From Gemmatirosa kalamazoonensis (GTDB taxonomy: Bacteria; Gemmatimonadota; Gemmatimonadetes; Gemmatimonadales; Gemmatimonadaceae): a stretch of 64,000 nt of DNA. A program made the translations under genes and the position numbers. The DNA lies in the NCBI RefSeq assembly GCF_000522985.1, contig NZ_CP007128.1, positions 2,278,220 through 2,342,219 of the forward strand, read 5' to 3'. The notes below the pieces were generated by a model. It worked only from the letters and a program-made list of their open reading frames with translations. It had not been told where the DNA came from and ran no database searches. Positions 49,546 to 56,979 of the stretch are shown here, one piece after another; position 1 is the first letter of the stretch; each line of letters starts with the position of its first letter.

Positions 49546-51540
49546 ATGCTTTCCGCTCGTGCCGCGAGCGCCGTTCCGGCGCTCGCTCTCGTGTCGCTCG
49601 CCGCCTGCGTCGACGCGCCCACCACGCCCGCCGAGGCGGCCGCGGCCGACCGCATGCGCGCGACGCCTGACGGGCCGCACTTCGCGACGGGTGTGACGGG
49701 GCGCGACCTGCAGCTCGTGTTCGAGCAGCCGAGTACGGGCGACCACGCGTACTGGCGCGTGCGCAACGGCGCGATCGCGAGCACCGGGTCGTACGGCGTG
49801 GTGCCGACGTCGTGGTCGATCGTCGGCGTGGCGGACGGGTCGAACGACGGGATCGACGACATCTACTGGCAGCACACGCCGTCGAACGGCCTCGTCGCGT
49901 GGCGGATGGACGCGACCGACGCGTCGAGCGCGACGCTGACGCTGCCGTCGTCGGCGCCGTCGCCGTGGAAGGTGTTCGCGACGGCGGACTTCGATCACGA
50001 CGGCTCGGCCGACCTGGTATGGCGCAACACGACGACCGGGGACCTCGTGCTGTGGCTCATGAACGGCACGGCGTTCGGGTCGTCGCTCTACCTCGCGAAC
50101 GTGCCGACGGCGTGGCAGGTGGCGACGGCGGGTGACCTCGACGGCGACGGCAACGCCGACATCGTGTGGCAGAACACGTCGACCGGCGCGCGCGTGGCGT
50201 GGCGCATGACGGGCACGACGCACACGAGCACCGTGGACCTCGGCGTGGTGCCGCCCGGCTGGACGATCGCCGCGTTAGGCGACTACGACGACGACGGGCA
50301 CGCCGACATCTTCTGGCAGGACCCGACCGCGGGGACGATCGTGGTGTGGCGGATGAACGGCGCGACGTACCTCGGCACCGTCGCGCCGGGGAGCCCGCCG
50401 GCGCCGTGGCTGCTGAAGGCGGTGCGCCGCTCCGGTACCGGCGCGGCGACCAACGTCGCGTTCCCGACGAGCATCACCGCGGCGCCGGGCGCGGTCGGCC
50501 GCCTAACGGTCGGCGCGTTCGACGGGAGCGGCGTGGTGCAGGCCGCGTCGAGCGTCACGTACCAGTCGACGAACGCCGGCGTCGTGACGGTGGACGCGAG
50601 CGGCCGAGTGACGATGGTGGCGCCGGGGACCGCGTCGGTGCTGGCGAGCGTCGCCGGCGGCGCGCCGACGAGCGTGAGCGTGACGGTGTCGGCGGCGCCG
50701 GCGAGCGCGTTCCAGATCGACGTGCAGCCGGTGGGGACGGTGCCGCCGGCGCTGCTCGCGGTGGCGCAGCAGGCGGTGCAGCGGTGGCAGCGCGTGATCA
50801 CCGCCGCGCTCCCGACGCGTCAGCTCGATCTCAACGTCGGCGACTGCGACACGGGCACGCCGGCCGTGCACCAGTCGACGAACGGGATCGTCGTGTTCAT
50901 CGCCACGCGCGCGATGGACGGGTTGAACAACACGCTCGCGTCGGCGGGGCCGTGCATGCTGCGCGACCTCGGCTCGGGCGGGCTGCCGCTCGCGGGGACG
51001 ATGACGGTGGACGACGCCGACGTCGCGCAGATCACGGCGGCGGGCGGCTTCGGCGTGGACGTGCTCGCGCACGAGCTGGGGCACGTGTTGGGCATCGGCA
51101 CGCTGTGGACGGCCGGCTACACGCCGGCGGGCAACCTGCTGCGCAGCGTGAACGGCGACGCGCGCTTCACCGGTGCGAACGCGTCGTCGGCGACGGCGCG
51201 CGTGGGGCTCACGCCGAACGCCGCCGACGGCGCGCAGGTGGAGACCGACGGCGGGCACTGGCGCGAGACGGTGTTCCGCGGCGAGCTGATGACGGGGTGG
51301 GTGGGCGCGACGCCGAACCCGCTCAGCGTGGTGAGCGTGCAGTCGCTGCGCGACCTCGGGTATCAGGTGACGGAGACGGGGGCGGACATCGTGTCGCCGG
51401 CCTCGGTGGTGGGTGGTGCGTCGCTCGCGATCCGTGAGCCGCGGACGCGGATCGGCGAGCGGGTGCTGCGGCCGCGGTTCGTCAGCGGGCCTAACGGACG
51501 ACGCCCGTTAGGCGCGTCTGGGACACGGGAACGACAGTAG
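49546..51540 (+). CDS. Lipoprotein M8-type metallopeptidase with FG-GAP/VCBS-like repeats
   Basis: 664 residues. The lipoprotein signal is AVPALALVSLAACVDAPT (start ATG at 49546; an earlier start has no signal). Residues 35-300 are four FG-GAP/VCBS-like blades with calcium-type loops: DGSNDGIDDIYWQ, DFDHDGSADLVWRN, DLDGDGNADIVWQN and DYDDDGHADIFWQD, each followed by a VxWRMxG strand. One BIG2-like domain (FPTSITAAPGAVGRLTVGAFDGSG) and the same M8 catalytic half follow: AHELGHVLGIGT (first His at residue 509), GGHWRETVFRGELMTGWV and VSVQSLRDLGYQVTETGAD. It is the tandem paralogue of the preceding gene with the N-terminal region exchanged. It ends in a pair of inverted GCCTAAC/GTTAGGC motifs. 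Confidence 0.87.
   Translation: MLSARAASAVPALALVSLAACVDAPTTPAEAAAADRMRATPDGPHFATGVTGRDLQLVFEQPSTGDHAYWRVRNGAIASTGSYGVVPTSWSIVGVADGSNDGIDDIYWQHTPSNGLVAWRMDATDASSATLTLPSSAPSPWKVFATADFDHDGSADLVWRNTTTGDLVLWLMNGTAFGSSLYLANVPTAWQVATAGDLDGDGNADIVWQNTSTGARVAWRMTGTTHTSTVDLGVVPPGWTIAALGDYDDDGHADIFWQDPTAGTIVVWRMNGATYLGTVAPGSPPAPWLLKAVRRSGTGAATNVAFPTSITAAPGAVGRLTVGAFDGSGVVQAASSVTYQSTNAGVVTVDASGRVTMVAPGTASVLASVAGGAPTSVSVTVSAAPASAFQIDVQPVGTVPPALLAVAQQAVQRWQRVITAALPTRQLDLNVGDCDTGTPAVHQSTNGIVVFIATRAMDGLNNTLASAGPCMLRDLGSGGLPLAGTMTVDDADVAQITAAGGFGVDVLAHELGHVLGIGTLWTAGYTPAGNLLRSVNGDARFTGANASSATARVGLTPNAADGAQVETDGGHWRETVFRGELMTGWVGATPNPLSVVSVQSLRDLGYQVTETGADIVSPASVVGGASLAIREPRTRIGERVLRPRFVSGPNGRRPLGASGTRERQ
51489..51513. 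repeat. Inverted pair of GCCTAACGG / CCGTTAGGC
   Basis: GCCTAACGG at 51489-51497 and CCGTTAGGC at 51505-51513 form a 9-bp perfect stem with a 7-base loop in the last codons of the M8 gene. It is the only place in the window where two copies of the iterated heptamer face each other at hairpin distance. Confidence 0.8.
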
Positions 51541-51543
51541 AGA

Positions 51544-51610
51544 GTGGCTGCGTGGCTGCGTGGCTGCGTAACGGCTGGTCACGCAGCACGCAGCCACGCA
51601 GCCACGCAGC
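51544..51610. repeat. Tandem GTGGCTGC x3 followed by its inverse
   Basis: Three GTGGCTGC units at 51544-51567 are followed after an 18-base spacer by ACGCAGCC-type units. The arms 51547-51569 and 51588-51610 are perfect complements of 23 bases. It lies between the stops of the M8 gene (plus) and the S9 peptidase gene (minus), so it may serve as a bidirectional terminator. Confidence 0.9.
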
Positions 51611-51611
51611 T

Positions 51612-53959
51612 TCAACGCGTGCCGGTCGCCCGCGTTCCCGGCGCGCGGCCGATGGTCGACTCGAACAGCTCGAAGATCCGCCGGTACTCGTCGGTCCACG
51701 ACGAGGGCCGCACGAACCCGTGGTCCTCGACCGGATACGAGGCGAGCGACCAGTCGGTCTTCCCGAGCTCGATGAGCCGCTGCTCGAGCCGCACGATGTC
51801 CTGGTAGTTCACGTTCACGTCGACCATGCCGTGCGCCATGAGCAGCGGGTCCTTCAGCCCCTGGGCGAAGTAGATCGGCGACGAGCGGCGGTAGGCGACG
51901 CTGTCCTTCTCCGGCGTGTTGAGGATCTGCGCCGTGTACGGGTGGTTGTAGTGCGCCCAGTCGGTCACGGAGCGGAGGGCGGCGCCGGCGCCGAACCAGT
52001 CGGGCTCCGTGAACAGCGCCATGAGCGTCATGAAGCCGCCGTAGCTGCCGCCGTAGATGCCGACGCGCTCCGGTGGCACGCCGAACGTGCGCTGGAGGTA
52101 CTTCACGCCGTCGACCTGGTCCTGCAGGTCGCGGCCGCCCATGTGGCGGTAGATCGCGGTGCGCCAGTCGCGCCCGTACCCCGCGGAGCCGCGGTAGTCG
52201 ATGTCGAGCACCACGAAGCCCTTCGACGCGAGGTAGTGGTTGAACATGTACTCGCGCGAGTAGCTCGACCAGTAATGGTGTACGTTGTGGAGGTAGCCCG
52301 CGCCGTGCACGAAGATGACCGCGGCGCCGTTCGGCTGCGCGTTCATCTGCTGCGGGCGGTAGATGCGCGCCGGCACCTGCACGCCGTCGCTCGCGGGCAC
52401 CATGACGATCTCCGGGGCGAGCCACGGGAACGCGAGCCAGTCGGCGGTCGGCGACGTCGTGAGCTGCGCCGCGGCCGCTCCCGCCCTGTTAGGCAGCACG
52501 AACAGCTCCGGCGGGCGGTTCGCGCGCGAGTACACGTCGGCGAGCAGCGCACCGTCGGGCGACGGCGTGACGGTGTGGCTGCCGTCGCCGCGCGTGATGC
52601 GCGTGCGCGCGCCACCGCCGACGGGCATGGTGTAGAAGTCCTGGTCGAACGCCGACTGCTCGCTCGTGTGCAGCCAGAACTGCGTGCGGTCGGGGGACAG
52701 CTCCGCGCTCACGACCTCGAACTTCCCGGCGGTGAGCTGCTTCCGGTCAGTGCCGTCCGGCGCCGCGGAGTAGAGATGGGCGTAGCCGTCGGCCTCGCTC
52801 ACCCACCAGGCGCGCGATCCGTTAGGCAGCCAGCCGCCGCACCCCGCGCACGGTCCGCCGACCCACGCCGAGTCGCGCAGGACGTCGATGGGACGCACGA
52901 CGCCGGAGTCCGCGCCGACGGTGCTGATGACGCGCGTCTTGTAGTCGCGGCTCACCGCGTAGACGAGCGCCCGCGCGCCCGCGTCGTCCCATCCCATGAC
53001 GAACGCGGTCGCGGGAGGATGCGTCGTGTCGCCGGGCACCACGCGAAGCCACTTCACGTCGCCGCGCGGCAGCGATACGAACGCGACGCGCCCTGCAGCC
53101 TGGTCGTCGCCGACCTTCGTCCGCGTGGACAGCTCCTCGGTGTAGCCGCTCAGCGTGACGTAGTTCGGCACCTGCACCTGCCGCGCGCGCGCGCGGCCGG
53201 CTGGAACGTCGTGATGAGCAGCGCGGTGCCGCTCGGCGCGACGCTCACCGACTGCACGCGCTCGCCCTGCAGGAGGAAGAGCGGCTTCGGCAGCCGCGCC
53301 TCGCGCGCCTTGCGCTCGGCGGCGGCGATGCTGTCGCGCGCGGCGCGGTCGCGCACCGCCTCGAACAGCTCGCGCTGCGTGGCCTCGAGCGCGCCGCGCT
53401 GTCCGGCCGCTCGTGCGCTGTCGACGGGCGCGGGCCCGGAGCGCACGTCGGTGAGCTGGCGAACGAGGCCGCCGTCGAGGTCGATCGAGAAGACGTTGTT
53501 GTCGCGCACGAAGAACACGCGCCGCGAGTCGGCGGAGAACTGCGGCGACGACTCGGCGGCGAGCGTCTCGGTCAGACGGCGGACCGACCCGGTGCGCGCG
53601 TCGAGCAGGAACAGATCACCGTCCGATGCGACGGCGCGCCAGCGACGATCCGGCGAGAGCGAGCCGCGCTCGAGCAGCGGACCGGCTGAATCCATCGCCG
53701 CGTCGCTCACGCGCTCGGGCGTCGCGCCAGCCTGCGCGCGCACGCGGTACGCCTTCGGCGTCTCGCGCCAGTCGGTGCCCGGCGGGTTCCACTGGAAGTA
53801 GATCCACTTCCCATCGGCGCTCCATCGCACGCGCTGCGGCTCGCGGCCGTAGAGCTCCGGACCGCGCATGATGTTGGCGATGGAGAAGTCGAACGGCCTG
53901 GGCTGGGCGGCGAGCGCCGCGGGGAGGAGGAGCGCGGCGAGCGTTAGGCGGAGGCGCAT
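51612..53959 (-). pseudogene. S9 family peptidase (dipeptidyl-peptidase IV-like), split by a frameshift in a CG tract
   Basis: The start at 53959 gives a signal peptide (LTLAALLLPAALAAQ) and a DPP4-type beta-propeller (VRWSADGKWIYFQW, GSLSPDRRWRAVASDGDLFLLDARTG, FSADSRRVFFVRDNN). This frame runs to 53150, with nonsense codons (RCRCRTTSR) after about 53190. Homology continues in another frame from about residue 260 (VPNYVTLSGYTEELSTRTKVG) to 51612, with the catalytic domain GIYGGSYGGFMTLM (Ser nucleophile), the Asp in MVDVNVNYQD and VEDHGFVRP (His). The switch coincides with the alternating (CG)6 run at 53182-53193; loss or gain of one CG pair restores one frame of about 780 codons. It could be a sequencing error, a real pseudogene, or slippage-based variation. 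Confidence 0.85.
53182..53193. repeat. (CG)6 dinucleotide tract at the frameshift point
   Basis: Alternating CG for 12 bases, directly at the point where the reading frame of the S9 peptidase changes. A change of one unit would join the two parts. Confidence 0.8.
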
Positions 53960-53961
53960 GA

Positions 53962-54055
53962 GGGGGCGGGTGCGGCGGGACGGCTGAGGGCGGGACGGTC
54001 GAGGGCGGGACGATCGACCGCGGGACGCGTACGGCGGGACGGGGTACGCGTCGAA
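53962..54055. repeat. Degenerate 14-bp tandem repeats with GGCGGGACG core
   Basis: Five imperfect copies of a unit with the core GCGGGACG (for example GGCGGGACGGCTGA and GGGCGGGACGGTCGA) lie just upstream of the S9 peptidase start. They lie between that gene and the upstream DAO gene on the same strand. No promoter could be discerned among them. Confidence 0.6.
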
Positions 54056-54086
54056 AAGGTACGGCGGAAAGATCGACGGCGTGGAA

Positions 54087-54120
54087 CCTTGGGCGAAGGG
54101 GGGGGAGCCCCCCTGGATAC
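54087..54120. repeat. Copy 1 of a poly-G/poly-C hairpin repeat
   Basis: CCTTGGGCGAA followed by eight G, an A/G spacer and six C ending in CTGGATAC. It is nearly identical to 56911-56944. The G and C runs can pair. It is located between the DAO gene and the S9 gene. Confidence 0.75.
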
Positions 54121-54191
54121 TAGGTACCGCGCGCGAGGCGTCGTCGATCGTCCCGCCGCACGGCGTCCCGCAGGCGAGCCGACCCGTCGCA

Positions 54192-55346
54192 TCAGTCTGC
54201 CCCCCGCAGCAGCGCGACGAGCTCCCGCGCCGCCGCGTCCGGCGCGCCGGCGGCGTGCAGCGCCGCCGCGCGTCCACAGAGCGCGCCGAGCACGTTGCCG
54301 GTGCCGCTGTAGGCGCCGCACGCCCACACCCCTGGCCGGACCTCGGCGAGCACCGGCAGCCCCGTGTCCGAGTAGCCGACGAGCGCCGCCCACCGCCTGA
54401 CGACCGGCGCGCGCACGCCGAGTCGGTCGCGCAGGAGCGTCTCGAGCGCGCGCTGCACCGGAGCGGTCGGCCGCGCGTCGTGCGTCCACTCCGCGTCGCC
54501 GCCCACGTCGCGCGCGCCGCCGAGCGCGATCGCGCCGTCGGCGAGCTGCTGCCAGTAGTCGTAACCCCACCGCGCGTACACCGGCCGCGGCACGTGCACC
54601 TCTGGCGCCGGCGCGGTGGCGAGCATCTGCAGCCGCGCGGTGCGCACGCGCGGCGCGAGCTCGGGCAGCAGCCGGTCGAGCGCCCCGTCGACGGCGACGA
54701 CGACACCGCCGCAGCGCACCGTGCCACCGTCCGTGCGCACGACATCGCCCGCGATGTCGACCGCCCGGGTGCGCTCGAACAGCCGCGCGCCGTCGCCGAG
54801 CGCACGCGTGGCGAGCGCGCGCACGCGACGCAGCGGGTGCATGGCGCCGTCGGTGGGGACGAGGAGACCATGTCCCTCGGGGCCCTCGTACCACTCGACC
54901 GGGAGCGCGTCGGCGCGCATCGCCGCGAGCTGCGCGCGGCAGTCGTCCTCCTCCTCGGGTGACGCCGCGACGCGCAGCGATCCCACGAGGCGCACCGCCT
55001 CCGGTGTCTCCGCCGCGAGCCGCGCGACCTCGGCGATCGTCAGCTCGTACAGGCGTCGCGCGCGCGCGCGGCCGATCTTCGCGACGGCGTCGTGATGGAA
55101 CTCGTACAGCCCGGCGAGCAGGAACCCACCGTTGCGCCCCGCGGCGCCGCACGCCACCTCGCCCGCATCGATCCCGACGACGCGCCGGCCCGCCGCGGTG
55201 AGCGCGCGCACCGCCGCGAGCCCCGAGCCCCCGAGCCCGACGACGCACACGTCGGCCTCGACCTCGCCGCCTAACGTCGGGAGATCGAGCCCGGGCGCGT
55301 CCTCCCACACGGCGGGCGTCGGGATCAGGCCGATGTCGGTCATCAT
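54192..55346 (-). CDS. FAD-dependent oxidoreductase (D-amino acid oxidase/DAO family)
   Basis: 384 residues. The FAD-binding Rossmann motif is ADVCVVGLGGSGLAAVRALTAAG near residue 31. It is followed by VVGIDAGEVACGAAGRNGGFLLAG, a typical DAO-family second motif. The C-terminal GVWACGAYSGTGNVLGALCGRAAAL closes the FAD site. The family includes D-amino acid oxidases, glycine/sarcosine oxidases and gamma-glutamylputrescine oxidase. The GAAGRNGGF element resembles the last of these, but the substrate is not established. No polyamine or amino-acid catabolic genes adjoin it. It begins about 25 bases after a dispersed-repeat block. Confidence 0.85.
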   Translation of the reverse strand: MMTDIGLIPTPAVWEDAPGLDLPTLGGEVEADVCVVGLGGSGLAAVRALTAAGRRVVGIDAGEVACGAAGRNGGFLLAGLYEFHHDAVAKIGRARARRLYELTIAEVARLAAETPEAVRLVGSLRVAASPEEEDDCRAQLAAMRADALPVEWYEGPEGHGLLVPTDGAMHPLRRVRALATRALGDGARLFERTRAVDIAGDVVRTDGGTVRCGGVVVAVDGALDRLLPELAPRVRTARLQMLATAPAPEVHVPRPVYARWGYDYWQQLADGAIALGGARDVGGDAEWTHDARPTAPVQRALETLLRDRLGVRAPVVRRWAALVGYSDTGLPVLAEVRPGVWACGAYSGTGNVLGALCGRAAALHAAGAPDAAARELVALLRGAD

Positions 55347-55365
55347 GTCAGGTGGGGCGATTCGT

Positions 55366-55528
55366 GCTCACGCGGAGCCGCGGAGGACGCGGATAACAAC
55401 ATTGAACCGCAGAGGACGCAGAGGGCCGCAGAGGACTGTCCTCTTTGAATTGAACCACAGAGGGCACAGAGGACACGGAGGAGAACCACGTCAATGGGTT
55501 TCCTCTGTGTCCTCTGTGCCCTCTGTGG
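55366..55528. repeat. CACAGAGGGCACAGAGGACAC-type inverted tandem repeat
   Basis: Arms 55455-55482 and 55501-55528 are 28 bases with one mismatch (CCACAGAGGGCACAGAGG...), with an 18-base loop. Left flank units (CTCACGCGGAGCCGCGGAGGACGCGG and CGCAGAGGACGCAGAGGGCCGCAG, from 55366 on) match the left arms of the element at 45456-45527, but their right-hand partners are missing here. So this is a partial second copy. Confidence 0.88.
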
Positions 55529-55572
55529 TCAAAAGCAGTTGATGTTCTCTTCTGCTTGCTCGAGGTGCTGGG

Positions 55573-55650
55573 CGAGTACCCTGGGGATCCAACGGCGATG
55601 AAGAGGATCTCGAGATCTTTTCGATCGCACTTGGATCCCCAGAGTACTCG
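55573..55650. repeat. 20-bp inverted repeat around a GATCTCGAGATC palindrome
   Basis: CGAGTACCCTGGGGATCCAA at 55573-55592 matches TTGGATCCCCAGAGTACTCG at 55631-55650 with one mismatch. The 38-base centre includes the perfect palindrome GATCTCGAGATC (55607-55618). It has the size and symmetry of a small non-autonomous mobile or REP-like element. Confidence 0.75.
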
Positions 55651-55704
55651 ATTGCCACCTCGCCCCATCGATGTGCTCCGCGTCTCCGCGCGCGACATGC
55701 AAGC

Positions 55705-56781
55705 TCACCGCTCGGGCAAGCTTCCGAGAAACGCCGCGAGCTGCGCGCCCCACACCGCAGCTACCGTGTGCGTGCCGTGTCCGCGCGTCTGCGCGCTCTC
55801 CGGGATCAGCACGTACCGCCCGTGCGGCACGCGCGGCATGAGCCGCTCCATGATGCCCAACGACGGCGGGTTCACCTCGTCGTCGGCGGAGTTGATCGCG
55901 AGCACCGGCGCCTGGATCGTCTCCAGCTTCGGCGACGGGTCGTAGTCGCGCGACGAGTCGAACTGGTAGAGGAAGTCGTTCGCGTCGGTCGCGCGCAGCT
56001 GGCGCTGCATGTACGCCGAGATCACGCTGTCCGCCGCGTCGCGCGTCGGGGCCTGCGCGTGCTGCTGGATGGGCGCGGTGCCCATGATCCACAGCATCTC
56101 GATCGCGCCGCGCAGCCCCTGTACGGGCGGCGTCGTGTAGTCGCCGTTCTGCCACGCCGGGTCGGCGCGGATGGCGTCCATCGCGAGACGGCGCATCATG
56201 CGGTTGCGTCCCGCGATCTGCGTCGGCGCGCAGGCGAGCGGCACGAGCCCGTCGACGAAATCCGGGTACGCCTCGCCCCACATCCACGCGTGCATGCACC
56301 CCATCGACGTGCCGAGCACCACGCGCAGGTGGTTCACGCCTAACGCCTGCGTCAGCAACAGGTGCTCGGCACGCACCATGTCCGTGTAGCCGTAGCGCGG
56401 GAAGCGCATGCGCAGCCCGTCGCTCGGCTTGCTGGAGCCGCCGTGGCCGATGTCGTCGGGCAGCACGACGTAGAACCGCGACGTGTCGAACGGCTGGCCC
56501 GGCGCGTACAGCGACACGAACTGCGGGCTCAGGAACTGACTTCCGGATCCGCCGGTGCCGTGCAGGACGAGCACCGCGTTGCGCACCACGCCGCGCGCGT
56601 CGCGCCGTGGGCGACCCAGCGTACGGAAATGCAGCCGCAGCTCGGGGAGCGTCTCGCCGCTCTCGAACCGGAAGTCGCGCGTGGTGAAGTCGCCCTGGGT
56701 GACCCCGGGCGAGGACTGCCGCGGTTGTGCCGTGGCGGGGACGGCGGCCGCGAGACCGACGAGGAGAAGAAGCCTGCGCAT
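55705..56781 (-). CDS. Exported MetX-like alpha/beta hydrolase
   Basis: 358 residues. The N-terminal Sec signal LLLLVGLAAAVPATAQ is unusual for a cytoplasmic family. The fold is that of homoserine O-acetyltransferase: FRFESGETLPELRLHFRTLG, VLVLHGTGGSGSQF, PDDIGHGGSSKPSDGL and nucleophile Ser in VVLGTSMGCMHAWMWG. The catalytic Asp is in INSADDEVNPP and His in RGHGTHTVAAVW. In the biosynthetic enzyme the nucleophile lies in a G-x-S-x-G-G box; here the last Gly is Cys. The signal peptide and the lack of met genes nearby suggest a periplasmic esterase or acyltransferase, not methionine synthesis. It is divergent from the ADOP cluster. Confidence 0.82.
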   Translation of the reverse strand: MRRLLLLVGLAAAVPATAQPRQSSPGVTQGDFTTRDFRFESGETLPELRLHFRTLGRPRRDARGVVRNAVLVLHGTGGSGSQFLSPQFVSLYAPGQPFDTSRFYVVLPDDIGHGGSSKPSDGLRMRFPRYGYTDMVRAEHLLLTQALGVNHLRVVLGTSMGCMHAWMWGEAYPDFVDGLVPLACAPTQIAGRNRMMRRLAMDAIRADPAWQNGDYTTPPVQGLRGAIEMLWIMGTAPIQQHAQAPTRDAADSVISAYMQRQLRATDANDFLYQFDSSRDYDPSPKLETIQAPVLAINSADDEVNPPSLGIMERLMPRVPHGRYVLIPESAQTRGHGTHTVAAVWGAQLAAFLGSLPER

Positions 56782-56910
56782 GGACGGGGTGGGGGACGGC
56801 CCGGTGTGCGTGTTGTACGACGCGGACGACGTGCGCCCGGCGCGGCACGTGCGTCAGGATGCGCGGTCGCGCGCTCGAATGGTACCGGCTCGCACGCGCG
56901 GCGGCACAAC

Positions 56911-56944
56911 CCTGGGCGAAGGGGGGGGAGGCCCCCCTGGTAAC
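56911..56944. repeat. Copy 2 of the poly-G/poly-C hairpin repeat
   Basis: CCTGGGCGAA, eight G, AG, and then GCCCCCCTGGTAAC. It is nearly identical to 54087-54120 in the same orientation. It lies between the start of the hydrolase gene and the start of the first ADOP permease and ends 36 bases before that ATG. Confidence 0.75.
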
Positions 56945-56979
56945 TGCGATCCGGCCCGCCGGGTCGCCGGAGGGCGCAC

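Larger units (their letters stand above)
55347..55704. other. 358-base intergenic region of dispersed inverted repeats
   Basis: No gene is present between the DAO gene and the secreted hydrolase gene. It contains the inverted tandem-repeat element (55370-55528) and a separate 20-bp inverted repeat (55573-55650). The last 50 bases have no clear feature. Confidence 0.6.

Noticed and set aside
55348..55698. 116-codon frame through the dispersed repeats
   Set aside because: It runs across the inverted repeats and has no start context; the peptide is the translation of repeat units (HRGHRGHRG).
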